From Bradyrhizobium sp. SZCCHNS1050 (GTDB taxonomy: Bacteria > Pseudomonadota > Alphaproteobacteria > Rhizobiales > Xanthobacteraceae), in contig NZ_JAUETR010000003.1 of NCBI RefSeq assembly GCF_032484785.1, positions 186,001-250,000 on the forward strand: DNA of 64,000 bases. The letters run 5' to 3'. The notes below the pieces were generated by a model. That model ran no database searches. It was not told the DNA's origin and saw only the letters and a list, made by a program, of their open reading frames with translations. Below, in pieces: positions 16,829 through 25,352 of the stretch; position 1 is the stretch's first letter; the number at the start of each line of letters is the position of its first letter. The position numbers and the translations under genes were made by a program.

Positions 16829-17254
16829 TCAATAGAGCGGGAGCTGCAGTCCGAGGCCGAGCTTCATCGCCAGCGCGACGGACGCGAGCACGGCGCTCAG
16901 CGCCAGAGCGCGCGACAGCTTGAAGTCGGAGGCTGCGTAGGAGGTGATGAGCACCATCACGACGAGGCCGACCAGCATGTTCACGTATTCGGAGAGCAGC
17001 ACGAAGCTGAGCAGGCCGGCGGCCACCAGTGCGATGTTCCTCGCCTTGAATGCGAGTGCGTCGCCATTGATGATGCGGGCGCGCACGACGATCGCGAGGC
17101 CCACGAGGAAGAGCAGGGCAGAAACGACGAGCGGAAACATGCCAGGTCCCGCACGGCCCAGCGTACCCAAGGAATAGCCGCGGGCCTGCAGGCCGAAGAA
17201 CAGGGCTATAGCGAGCAGGCTCAGCCCTTTTGCCAGATCTCGGTTGATTGTCAT
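16829..17254 (-). CDS. Tripartite tricarboxylate transporter small permease, TctB family
   Basis: A 141-residue membrane protein with four hydrophobic segments, the small subunit of the TctABC transporter. The ATG at 17254 was chosen because GGAGGAAAC stands directly before it; a longer frame upstream starts in non-coding sequence. It is the first gene of a two-gene leftward operon with tctA. The intergenic region to the divergent IclR gene contains a TTCCA-N5-TGGAA site at 17450. Confidence 0.88.
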   Translation of the reverse strand: MTINRDLAKGLSLLAIALFFGLQARGYSLGTLGRAGPGMFPLVVSALLFLVGLAIVVRARIINGDALAFKARNIALVAAGLLSFVLLSEYVNMLVGLVVMVLITSYAASDFKLSRALALSAVLASVALAMKLGLGLQLPLY

Positions 17255-17449
17255 GTTTCCTCCGGGGGCGTGCACTTGAGATCGGCACATTGTCCCATGA
17301 GGAGGCAGCCCAGCCTGTGACGGACTTAGTCACGCGCATAGTCGTCTGGTCGGCTTCGATTTAATCAGAGCCGAGCCGGAACAGACCTGATGGGCTTCCT
17401 CCACTCGCATCCAGGATAGCTGCCGTGCTAGGGTCGAGATGCACCCGAA

Positions 17450-17464
17450 TTCCATCTGCTGGAA
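17450..17464. promoter_or_regulatory. IclR-type operator, site 2 (TTCCA-N5-TGGAA)
   Basis: TTCCA-TCTGC-TGGAA ends nine bases before the iclR ATG at 17474 and about 195 bp from the divergent tctB start. The position fits autorepression of iclR and joint control of tctBA. Confidence 0.68.
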
Positions 17465-17473
17465 CGCGAGAAA

Positions 17474-18259
17474 ATGGCGGCGGACCACAGCTACGACAGC
17501 CTGAATCGCTCGCTGGAGCGAGGCATCGCGATATTGCGGGCGTTCAAGCCGGGGGTTGCCGATCTCGGCAACGCCGAGATCGCGGAACGCACGGGGCTTG
17601 CCAAGGCGACCGTCAGCCGGCTGACGCAGACGCTGGTGAGCGGAGGGCTGCTACAGAGGGATGCGGGCCGCCGGGTCTACAGGCTGGCGCCGGCGGTCCT
17701 CAGTCTGGCGCACGCCATGCGCCTCAGCTCGCCGATGCTGTCGGTGGTTGCGCCCTTGATGCGGACCGAAGCATCGCGGCGTCGCGTCAATGTCGGGCTG
17801 GCCGCGGCGGACCAGGATATGATGGTTTACCTGGAGTCGTTTCGCTATCACCCACGATTGACCCATCGAACGGTGGTATCGGGCCAGCGTATTCCTGTCG
17901 AGCTCACCTCGCTGGGGCGCGCCTATCTATGGGCGCTAGAGCCCTCCGCCCGCGAACGGGAGTATGCCGCGATCGCAAAGCGGCGTCCAAAGACGTACAA
18001 GCGGCTCATTCGCGAGATCGAGCGATCCTTCACCGAACTGGACAAGCTCGGCTATTGCGCGGTCGGCTGGCAGCCCGGAGTGGTGGCCGTTGCGACGACA
18101 CTGCCTTACGGCGCTGGTGAGCCGCATCTGATGAACATGAGCATCGGGAGCGTCGAGCCACTCGAAGAGGCCTCGCACAGGCTGGCGCCATGGCTGCTCG
18201 ATCTGAAACGCCGCTGCCTCAATCGGCTCGAGCATGCAGCGACATCCGAGCTGAGCTGA
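17474..18259 (+). CDS. IclR family transcriptional regulator (cluster 2)
   Basis: A 261-residue regulator with an N-terminal winged helix-turn-helix (about 10-70, ERTGLAKATVSRLTQTL) and a C-terminal effector domain (about 80-255). It lies between tctBA and tctC and is flanked by TTCCA-N5-TGGAA palindromes on both sides, with a third copy before the dehydrogenase at 14280. It is probably a local regulator of this unit, responding to the imported acid or a CoA ester. The ATG at 17474 begins just after the operator; no better start is visible. Confidence 0.88.
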   Translation: MAADHSYDSLNRSLERGIAILRAFKPGVADLGNAEIAERTGLAKATVSRLTQTLVSGGLLQRDAGRRVYRLAPAVLSLAHAMRLSSPMLSVVAPLMRTEASRRRVNVGLAAADQDMMVYLESFRYHPRLTHRTVVSGQRIPVELTSLGRAYLWALEPSAREREYAAIAKRRPKTYKRLIREIERSFTELDKLGYCAVGWQPGVVAVATTLPYGAGEPHLMNMSIGSVEPLEEASHRLAPWLLDLKRRCLNRLEHAATSELS

Positions 18260-18281
18260 GCTCGCGTCCCGCGCAGCTCAA

Positions 18282-18296
18282 TTCCAATAGGTGGAA
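18282..18296. promoter_or_regulatory. IclR-type operator, site 3 (TTCCA-N5-TGGAA)
   Basis: TTCCA-ATAGG-TGGAA, extended to CAATTCCA/TGGAATTG arms, lies 90 bp before the tctC start and just after the iclR stop. It is the longest perfect palindrome of the three sites. Confidence 0.68.
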
Positions 18297-18386
18297 TTGG
18301 GGTCGTCCCGGACGCGCCGTCGCATCGTAGTCTCCTCTGCAACAAGGTTCGGCGGCCTACGCCGGATGCGACGGAGGAAACCTGCA

Positions 18387-19370
18387 ATGGCAGATCATCG
18401 CGTAGGACGACAAGTCATAATGCTGGCGAGCCTGGGCTTGGCCATCGTCGGCGCAATCCCGGGGGCGGCCCGGGCCGAGTATCCCGATCGACCGATCAAG
18501 CTCGTGGTTCCCTTCTCGCCCGGCGGCGGGACGGATCTGATCGCGCGAACGCTGGCGAAGCCGATGGCTGCGAAGCTCGGGCAATCGATCGTGGTGGAGA
18601 ACAAGGCCGGCGCGGGCACCATCATCGGCTCGGATGCCGTCGCTCGAAGCCAGCCGGATGGCTACACGTTCCTGATCGCGACGCTCGCCCATTCAGTCAA
18701 TCCGAGCCTTCACGCCAAGTTGCCCTACGACACGGAGAAGGCGTTCGCCCCGGTCACGCTCATCGGCACCTACCAGAACATTCTGGTCGTCAAGCCGGAG
18801 AGCCCGTTCAAGACCGTCGAAGACGTTATCAAGGCAGCCAAGGCAAGTCCTGGGAAGTACACCTATGCCTCGCAGGGCATTGGGACGTCGGCGCATCTGG
18901 CGGGCGAGCTTTTGAACAATCTTGCTCATATCGAGCTGACCCACATCCCCTACAAGGGCGCGGGCCCAGCACTGACCGATGTGCTCGGCGGTCAGGTCGA
19001 TATGATGTTCGCGAGCAGCGCCGCAGTGTCCGGCTTCATCGCGAGCAAGAGCCTGCGGCCGATTGCCGTGACGGGCGCCAAGGGGCAGACCCAAGTGCCG
19101 GGCGTTCCCAGCGTCGAGGAGACCGTGCCCGGCTATGTGTTCGACAGCTGGTACGGCCTGTACGTGCCCGCGAAGACGCCGAAGCCCGTCGTCGACAAGC
19201 TGCTCGAGGCCGTCAAGTTCGCCGCGCAGGATCCGGACTTTCTCAAGCGGGCGCAGGATGAAGGCCTCCTGATGCGGGTCGGGACTCCCGAAGAACTCGA
19301 CGCCTACGTCAAGGCGGACACCGTTCGCTGGCGCAAGGTCGTGACCGAAAACAAGATCAAACCGGAATAG
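18387..19370 (+). CDS. Tripartite tricarboxylate transporter substrate-binding protein, TctC/Bug family
   Basis: A 327-residue periplasmic binding protein. Residues 1-31 are a signal peptide ending AARA, then EYPDRPIKLVVPFSPGGGTD, a hallmark of Bug proteins, and HIPYKGAGPALTDVLGGQVD near 192-211. The ATG at 18387 has GGAGG eleven bases upstream; the frame is open further 5' but through the operator. It supplies substrate to TctA/TctB encoded on the other side of iclR. The enoyl-CoA hydratase follows after five bases, so import and CoA metabolism share a transcript. Confidence 0.92.
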   Translation: MADHRVGRQVIMLASLGLAIVGAIPGAARAEYPDRPIKLVVPFSPGGGTDLIARTLAKPMAAKLGQSIVVENKAGAGTIIGSDAVARSQPDGYTFLIATLAHSVNPSLHAKLPYDTEKAFAPVTLIGTYQNILVVKPESPFKTVEDVIKAAKASPGKYTYASQGIGTSAHLAGELLNNLAHIELTHIPYKGAGPALTDVLGGQVDMMFASSAAVSGFIASKSLRPIAVTGAKGQTQVPGVPSVEETVPGYVFDSWYGLYVPAKTPKPVVDKLLEAVKFAAQDPDFLKRAQDEGLLMRVGTPEELDAYVKADTVRWRKVVTENKIKPE

Positions 19371-19375
19371 GCACT

Positions 19376-20161
19376 ATGGGCTCGGATATCGTTCTGAAGA
19401 CTGTCAGCAGCGGCATTGCGACCGTGACGCTGAACCGCCCCGACAAGCGCAATGCCATGAGCGACGAGATGCGCTCGTTGCTGATCGAGGTGCTCGAGGA
19501 GATCGCTGCAGACAAATCGGTTCGCGCGCTCGTGCTCACCGGGGCCGGCAAGGGGTTCTGTGCCGGCGGCGATGTCGCCGGCATGAAGCGACGGATGGAG
19601 GCGCCGGCCGGGGAGGTTGGGTTCAATGGCTGGGCGCGTCAGCAGCGGGTGCACCAAGCCCAGATGTTGCTCCATACCATGCCCAAGCCGACCATCGCTG
19701 CCGTGAACGGGGCGGCGGCGGGGCTCGGAGCGGACACCGCGCTGGCGTGCGACTTCATCATCGCGAGCCCGTTTGCGAAGTTCGCGTGGTCATACATCCT
19801 GCGAGGTCTCATCCCGGACGGCGGAGGCATGTACTTCCTGCCGCGACGCGTCGGGCTTCCGAAGGCGAAGGAACTGATCTTCACCGGTCGGCAGGTCGGT
19901 GCCGACGAGGCCGTTCAACTCGGCCTCGTCGATCGCATGAGTTCGCCCGAGACGTTGCTTCAGGATGCGCAAGCTTGGGCACGCGAACTCTCCGCCGGGT
20001 CGAGCACTGCGATCGCTCTCGGAAAAGCCATTCTCAATCGGTCGTTCGAGACTGAGGCCAACAACATCTTTGCGAGCGGAAGCCAGGCGCAGGGTATCTG
20101 CTATACCAGCACCGAGCATCGCGAGTCGGTCCTCGCATTCCTCGCCAAGTCGAGCAACTGA
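19376..20161 (+). CDS. Enoyl-CoA hydratase/isomerase family protein
   Basis: A crotonase-fold protein of 261 residues acting on an acyl-CoA. The oxyanion-hole regions LTGAGKGFCAGGDV (near 57-70) and AAVNGAAAGLGA (near 105-116) are intact. The usual first catalytic Glu is not evident (SYILRGLIPDGGG), while Asp in IPDGGG is at the place used by PaaG-type isomerases. An isomerase or unusual hydratase is therefore as likely as a true enoyl-CoA hydratase. It lies between tctC and the acyl-CoA synthetase gene in one operon. Confidence 0.87.
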   Translation: MGSDIVLKTVSSGIATVTLNRPDKRNAMSDEMRSLLIEVLEEIAADKSVRALVLTGAGKGFCAGGDVAGMKRRMEAPAGEVGFNGWARQQRVHQAQMLLHTMPKPTIAAVNGAAAGLGADTALACDFIIASPFAKFAWSYILRGLIPDGGGMYFLPRRVGLPKAKELIFTGRQVGADEAVQLGLVDRMSSPETLLQDAQAWARELSAGSSTAIALGKAILNRSFETEANNIFASGSQAQGICYTSTEHRESVLAFLAKSSN

Positions 20162-20173
20162 CGAGCGCAGCCG

Positions 20174-22279
20174 ATGTCCCTGGATGCTTTGTTCAATCCC
20201 CGCAGCATTGCCATCGTCGGCGCCTCCGCGGACGCCACCAAGACGGCCGGTCTGCCGGTCCGGTTCTTGCGGCAGCAGACGTACGAGGGTGAGATTTTCC
20301 CGGTCAATCCGCGCGTGGCCGAAATCGACGGTCTTCGGTGTTACAAAAACATCGAGGCTCTGCCGGTCTCGCCTGATGTCGCGATGGTGCTGCTGGGGTC
20401 GGCTCACGCGGTGCAGGCGGTGCGCGAACTGGCCGCCAAGGGGACGAAGTACGCGATCGTCCTGGCAGGCGGATTTGGCGAGAGCGGAGAAGACGGACTT
20501 GAGCGCCAGCAGCAGCTTCGTGATGCGGCAGGCGACATGCGCATTCTCGGACCGAACACGATTGGCCTCGTGAACGTCTCGAACGCCGTGCCACTGTCGG
20601 CAAGCGGTGCGCTGTCGGCCGGCACGCTGCTGAAGGGCTCCGTCAGCGTAGTCTCCCAGAGCGGCGGAATTCTCGGCGCATTGCTCTCGCGGTTGACCGC
20701 GAATGGCGTCGGGCTTTCCAAGCTGATTGCGACCGGCAACGAGGCGGATCTCGAAATTTCCGACTTTGTGGAGCATCTTGCCCATGACCCGGACACAAGG
20801 GTGATCGCTCTCTACATCGAGGCGATCCGGCATCCCGCGAAGTTCCGTCGCGCGGCGCGCCGGGCGCGAGAGGCGGGCAAGACGATCGTTGCCTTGAAGA
20901 TCGGCCGGTCGGCAGCCGGCGCACGCGCCGCCGCCTCGCACACCGGCGCGATGGCCGGCACGGACCGGACCTATGATGCGTTCTTCCGTGATCTCGGCAT
21001 CATCCGAGCGCAGACCTTCGGCGACCTTGTCGACATCCCCGCTGCGTTGGCGACGCAGCCGGCATTGAGGGGACGCCGTGTCGCGATCCTGACGTCGACC
21101 GGCGGGGCAGGGACCCTCATCGTCGACAGCTTAGGCCTGAACGGATTCGAAGCGCCTGATCCGGACACGAGGACCGCGGCGCAGCTCGCCGCCCTCATGC
21201 CCGATGGTCCATTGTCATTGAGGACCAATCCGATCGACGTCACCCTCGCAGGACTGCAGCCGGCGATCCTGAAGGGCTGCATCGAAACGCTGCTGGACAG
21301 CGCTGCCTACGACGCCCTGGTGGTGATCGTCGGGGCTACGAGCGTGCGCAATCCCGAGTTGATCAGCAACGCCATCCGCGAAGCAAAGTCGGTGGGCCTG
21401 AAGCCTTTGCTGGCCTATGTGAGCCCGCATGCGCCGGAAGCCGCGTCGCGATTGACCGCCCAGGGCGTTCCGACCTTCAGCACGCCCGAAGCGGTCACCG
21501 TTGCTCTCAATGCGCTGTGGACCGTTGGACGCCCGCTCCGTCGGCTTGAAGGAGCTCAGCCGCGCCCGGCCGTCGACATTCCCCACGATTGGATTGGTTC
21601 GCTCGACGAGCATAGGGCCAAAGCGCTGTTCGCAAGGTTTGGCATTCCCGTCGTGCGCGAAAAGATCGTCGCAAATGAGTCCGAGGCCCGGGAGGCGGCG
21701 CAAGCGTTTGGTGGCTCTGTCGTCCTGAAGATTCTCTCATCGACGATCACCCACAAGAGCGATGTCGGGGGCGTGGCCGTCGGGCTCGATGCCGCCACGG
21801 TCGGGGCTGCTCTCGATCGGATGCGGGAGGTCGTCACGGCCAAAGCGGGACGCGCGCCGGAAGCGTTCATTGTGCAGGAGATGGTCCAAGACGGCGGATT
21901 GGAGCTGATCCTCGGCTGCCACCGCGATCCACTCGGTCCGGTCTTGCTGCTCGGTATGGGAGGCGTCACGGCCGAGCTCATGAACGACACGGTCATCCGG
22001 CTGCTGACCTCCGAGGCTTCGTTTTCGCACGACCTCGCGCTGGAGATGGTTCAAGAACTCAGGTGCTGGCCCTTGCTCGATGGATATCGAGGCCGCCTCA
22101 AACTCGACGTCGATGCGCTGGTCAGCGCGGTCGTCAATTTCGCCGCGATGGCCGTCGCGCTCGACGGGCGCATCGTCGAGGCCGAAATCAATCCAGTGTT
22201 TGTTCTTCCGGCAGGCGCGGGCGTTCGCGCCGCCGACGCGGTGGCCGTATTGACGGGCCGTCGGAAGTCGCAAGAATGA
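20174..22279 (+). CDS. Acetate--CoA ligase family protein (NDP-forming acyl-CoA synthetase)
   Basis: A single-chain NDP-forming acyl-CoA synthetase of 701 residues: CoA-binding Rossmann domain (1-130), succinyl-CoA-synthetase-like domains (150-450) with the phosphorylatable H256 in ASHTGAM, and an ATP-grasp domain (480-700). It would activate the acid imported by TctABC to its CoA ester, which the crotonase then processes. Spacing to the upstream gene is 12 bases. Nothing downstream continues the operon; the catabolic cluster ends here and island-like DNA begins. Confidence 0.9.
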   Translation: MSLDALFNPRSIAIVGASADATKTAGLPVRFLRQQTYEGEIFPVNPRVAEIDGLRCYKNIEALPVSPDVAMVLLGSAHAVQAVRELAAKGTKYAIVLAGGFGESGEDGLERQQQLRDAAGDMRILGPNTIGLVNVSNAVPLSASGALSAGTLLKGSVSVVSQSGGILGALLSRLTANGVGLSKLIATGNEADLEISDFVEHLAHDPDTRVIALYIEAIRHPAKFRRAARRAREAGKTIVALKIGRSAAGARAAASHTGAMAGTDRTYDAFFRDLGIIRAQTFGDLVDIPAALATQPALRGRRVAILTSTGGAGTLIVDSLGLNGFEAPDPDTRTAAQLAALMPDGPLSLRTNPIDVTLAGLQPAILKGCIETLLDSAAYDALVVIVGATSVRNPELISNAIREAKSVGLKPLLAYVSPHAPEAASRLTAQGVPTFSTPEAVTVALNALWTVGRPLRRLEGAQPRPAVDIPHDWIGSLDEHRAKALFARFGIPVVREKIVANESEAREAAQAFGGSVVLKILSSTITHKSDVGGVAVGLDAATVGAALDRMREVVTAKAGRAPEAFIVQEMVQDGGLELILGCHRDPLGPVLLLGMGGVTAELMNDTVIRLLTSEASFSHDLALEMVQELRCWPLLDGYRGRLKLDVDALVSAVVNFAAMAVALDGRIVEAEINPVFVLPAGAGVRAADAVAVLTGRRKSQE

Positions 22280-22507
22280 TCTTTCCGAGGGGATTCCTTG
22301 TTTGGAAATGCCTGTTAAGCAATTGATATTACTAGAGGTTAATTCAGCCATTTTTGCAGGCTGAAATCACTCCATGATCAAGCATGTTGCGATTCCGCCA
22401 TTCGTAGGACTGATCCCGCCCGTGCATGCGCACAACCGAAGGGCGCCGCGGCCGGCCTGATTTCGGGATTTTGTCTGGATCAGAGATATGGGACTGAGGC
22501 AGCGATA

Positions 22508-22747
22508 TCAGGCGGATTTTCTTTTCCTCTCGAATGATAATGAATAGATCTCGGGGGGAGGGGGAGACGCGTGAATCGCCCCCCCGCTACCAACGGTCAC
22601 CCCCCCACCCGAACGTTTCAGCAACGGTCCCGGCAACGTCAAATCAGACAAGGATGTCTTGATCTCGATTGCGAGTTCGTCGGTCCCCGGAGGTGCAAAA
22701 ACCGTAACGGCTTGGACCAGTTGGCGCAGCGTTGTCACGAGTTCGGG
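22508..22747 (-). pseudogene. Possible C-terminal fragment of a site-specific recombinase
   Basis: About 80 codons from 22747 down to a stop at 22508. The segment LRQLVQAVTVFAPPGTD followed by ELAIEIKTSLSDL resembles the C-terminal end of serine recombinases from Bradyrhizobium islands (LxxLVxxVTV...xIEIxGxL). An in-frame stop lies immediately upstream, and the AI-2E homology begins where this one ends, so it would be a broken remnant at a junction. The match is short and made by eye; it could be chance. Confidence 0.35.
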
Positions 22748-23220
22748 CTATTTCCGCCTATCTGCTGACTATCACAGCTATGAACGTCGCTGTCGGAACT
22801 GCGACTGCCGTTGCGACATATTTATGTGGGCTTGGAGACCCCTTGTTGTGGGGCGCCGCCGCTTTCCTGCTCAACTACGTGCCAATTCTGGGGCCGCTGT
22901 TGGGCACGCTCATATTCCTACTGGTCGGGATATTGAGCTTCGACAGCTTGTGGTGGGCCTTGCTGCCGGCGACCCTCTACTTCCTTATCCACCTCGCCGA
23001 AGGCGAAACCCTGACCCCTATGCTGCTTGCGCGTCGCTTCACCCTGAACCCCGTGCTCGTGATCTTGTCCCTGGTGTTCTGGTTCTGGATGTGGGGCGTG
23101 CCGGGTGCGATCCTGGCCGTTCCGATGCTGGCCATCCTGAAGATCGTGAGCGATCGCGTGCGTCCGCTCAAGGCCTTGGGTCACGTGCTCGAAGGATGGT
23201 CGGTCGCAAATCCGGTGTAA
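22732..23220 (+). pseudogene. AI-2E family transporter, N-terminally truncated
   Basis: The frame encodes only the C-terminal half of an AI-2E (PerM-like) membrane protein: WGAAAFLLNYVPILGPLLGT, GETLTPMLLARRFTLNPVL and a terminal LEGWSVANPV. Full proteins have about 350 residues; roughly 155 remain. A TAA stop lies 27 bases upstream in frame and no proper start is present (TTG at 22732). Homology starts near 22741, just where a recombinase-like fragment on the other strand ends, suggesting a deletion or insertion junction. Not expected to be functional. Confidence 0.75.
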
Positions 23221-23393
23221 TCGAAGATTTCAGGAAGGCCGCTTGGCGTCGGCCGCGCTGGCTTGCAGGGGAACGCTGGAGGCATCGAAGGCTTGCATTG
23301 CATGCAAGTCTACGCTGACGCGCACCATGCGTGAATGGCTCACGAAGGGCGACGTTACGGTCGTCTGACGGCCGGAGCAACGCGTCTAAGGCG

Positions 23394-23555
23394 CTAGGCG
23401 GTCATCTCGTCCGTCCACACTTTGAAGCTGATCAAGGTATTGATGAAGCGAGCCGCGAATCCCAAGCTGCGGACGGCTTGAAGCATCAGGACCGCAAAGT
23501 CCCGACACGTGCCTTTCCCCAGTTGAAGTGTTGTGGTGGGAGGCTGGGCCCAGGC
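23394..23555 (-). pseudogene. Transglutaminase-like protein, fragment with catalytic Cys
   Basis: A 160-bp minus-strand reading (stop at 23394) gives LQLGKGTCRDFAVLMLQAVR then SLGFAARFIN. This is the core of bacterial transglutaminase-like cysteine proteases (LGSGTCRDFAVLMMEAxRSLGFAARF). No start and no His/Asp part of the catalytic triad remain, and after ARF the sequence diverges into a short tail. A decayed remnant. Confidence 0.6.
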
Positions 23556-23602
23556 GCGGTGCTGCGGTCGTAAGCGAAGCCATCAGAAGCGAGCTCGCAT
23601 TT

Positions 23603-23630
23603 CGAAGGACGGCTGGTCAGCCGTCCTTCG
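23603..23630. terminator. Perfect hairpin, possible bidirectional terminator
   Basis: Twelve-base perfect arms CGAAGGACGGCT / AGCCGTCCTTCG around a GGTC loop, 40 bp after the DUF1236 stop. There is no T-tract on the plus strand, so termination is likely but not certain. Confidence 0.55.
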
Positions 23631-23669
23631 GTGTCTCGTAATCGCCTGCCCTGCGGCCGGCCAAATCGC

Positions 23670-24425
23670 TCAATCTTCGATGATATAGACGATCTCGTGG
23701 GTGCGCGGGCGCAGAACGATGTACTTGCCGTGCACCAAAATGAAATCATATCCACGCCATTCCGGATAGATTTCGACGATCCGTGTTGGCATAGGGTGAT
23801 AACGGACACCCGCAGGTACAGCCGTTCCGATCGAGATATTGAAGTTTACGTTTGTTACCTCGTCGACCTTCTCTTGCTTCATCGCCGAGGTAATCTGAGT
23901 ACGCTTTTCCGCAGGAGGCGCTGCTGTCGCCGAGGTTGCCGCATTGCCGGTCGTTCGATTGTCCGAGCTTGAGGGCTTGGTCTCGGCAGTCGGCGACGTA
24001 GAGGCCTTCGAGCTCGCAGCCGAATCGGAGGAGTTCGTCTTGCTGTCGGCCTTCTCGCTCGCCGTCTTGTTGGTGGGACGCGATGTCGTTTCAGTGGTCG
24101 GACTCTTCATGTCCTTTGACGTCGTGGCCGGCGCTATGGCCTCCGAGGCCTTCGAACGGCCATCAGCTTTCATCTCGCCAGTCGTCTTTGCATCCGGTTT
24201 GCCTTGCGCATGCTGAGGCGTCAACTCTTTTGACCCCGCCCCGGAGGGGGGCGTCTCGGCGCCCTTTACAGGAGGTGCATTCATCGTCCCGGCGGCGTCA
24301 GTTTTCGGCGAAGCAGCCGTCGGAGAGTCCTTCGGTGCTGCTTGACCGGCGCCTTGTGCTGACGCAAGCCCGGTCGTAGCCAAGAGGGCCGCAACGGCCG
24401 CAGAGACCATTAATGACTTCCTCAT
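23670..24425 (-). CDS. DUF1236 domain protein, exported
   Basis: A 251-residue exported protein. A signal peptide (1-23, ending ASAQ) is followed by a long low-complexity Ser/Thr/Ala/Lys-rich linker (25-165), then the C-terminal DUF1236 domain with IVEIYPEWRGYDFILVHGKY and a final EIVYIIED. The domain is common in rhizobia and of unknown role, probably periplasmic or envelope-associated. An EcfG-type promoter lies 57 bp upstream, placing it in the general stress response. It is one of the few intact genes of the island. Confidence 0.88.
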   Translation of the reverse strand: MRKSLMVSAAVAALLATTGLASAQGAGQAAPKDSPTAASPKTDAAGTMNAPPVKGAETPPSGAGSKELTPQHAQGKPDAKTTGEMKADGRSKASEAIAPATTSKDMKSPTTETTSRPTNKTASEKADSKTNSSDSAASSKASTSPTAETKPSSSDNRTTGNAATSATAAPPAEKRTQITSAMKQEKVDEVTNVNFNISIGTAVPAGVRYHPMPTRIVEIYPEWRGYDFILVHGKYIVLRPRTHEIVYIIED

Positions 24426-24481
24426 TTGATTTTTTCCAATGCAAATTCAAGATATGCCGACGACGGTCGGCCATAGAGTGC

Positions 24482-24506
24482 AACGACCCCAACACTCTAT
24501 AGTTCC
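24482..24506 (-). promoter_or_regulatory. EcfG-type (general stress) promoter upstream of the DUF1236 gene
   Basis: On the minus strand GGAAC (24506-24502), a 16-base spacer and CGTT (24485-24482). This equals the alphaproteobacterial EcfG consensus GGAAC-N16/17-CGTT. The start codon at 24425 is 57 bp downstream of the -10 element, giving a sensible leader. Confidence 0.65.
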
Positions 24507-24656
24507 GAATCCTACAAGTTGGATCCAAGACTGGAAAATGGCTCGAGTGAAAGCGCATTGCTCTACAATGATCACTTTCAGCTTCGACCCTCACGTCGCC
24601 AGGACCTGCAATGCAGAGGGGGCGTCTGCCTTCAAGTCCCGAATCCCCCCTGTTCG

Positions 24657-24905
24657 TCATCTGCGGCGAGCGATGGCGATTCCCAGCAGGAAGGCGACGA
24701 GTAACGATCCAAGAGGGGCTTCGCGCGCTATATTGCTCAAGATGCTAAGCGGCATCCCTGGTTTCCGGCCTGCTTCGATCGCGCCTTCAACCCGATTGGC
24801 GGCGCCTTTCACAGCTTCGGAGACCTCCGCCATGGTGGACTTCTGCTCCACAGCAGGATCCACGCCGGCTTGGGGAGGTGGGGCAAGCGGGATATCATCA
24901 CTCAT
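24657..24905 (-). CDS. Small single-span membrane protein
   Basis: An 82-residue protein: a charged amphipathic part (22-47, EVSEAVKGAANRVEGAIEAG) and one C-terminal membrane helix (about 60-79, LGSLLVAFLLGIAIA) ending in three arginines. This resembles small tail-anchored proteins of the ElaB/DUF883 type, though it is shorter. GGAG precedes the ATG by eight bases. Similar short proteins in rhizobia are stress-induced; that is inference here. Function unknown. Confidence 0.7.
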   Translation of the reverse strand: MSDDIPLAPPPQAGVDPAVEQKSTMAEVSEAVKGAANRVEGAIEAGRKPGMPLSILSNIAREAPLGSLLVAFLLGIAIARRR

Positions 24906-25352
24906 GATTCAATCTCCAAACCAACATTCAGGCGTGAGCTGAGCGAATGCGGTCGCTTTGGCAGCCGCGCGGGCAAGAACCATCAATGGGTGGAGACCTA
25001 ACAGGCAGGATCGGGCGTTGTTCCGGCCCTGTATGAAAGCTCGATGTGCGATCGTAACGGGCGAGCCAAGGGAGGCCACCTTGAAAGGGCGCGGGCTGAA
25101 GTTTCATCAGCAGGGGCTCGCGCAGCGCTCACGACTCCCTGGTAGAGGCCCAGTCGGAGCGACATCCTAAGCGTCTTACTGCCCCGAGGTTGGTGGCACC
25201 ACGTTTTACGCAGGCGGAGCGCCTGTTTTGGTACCACGCTCCTGCGTTCCTGAATTCGGACCTGCAGGACCGTCATCCGGTGCTGCAGTCCGCAAATACG
25301 ACCCGGCGTCGAGGGATGAGCTAAACCGATCCCTAGGCGCGCCGGCGAGAAA
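24906..25352. other. Gene-free stretch in the decayed island
   Basis: Frames are open for 80-140 codons on the minus strand but show no family resemblance, no ribosome site, and lie partly antisense to the DUF3883 fossil. I see no gene, RNA or repeat here. Confidence 0.5.

Noticed and set aside
22556..22597. G-run and C-run (GGGGGG ... CCCCCCC) hairpin
   Set aside because: Low-complexity runs inside a probable recombinase remnant; no T-tract and no gene that it would end.
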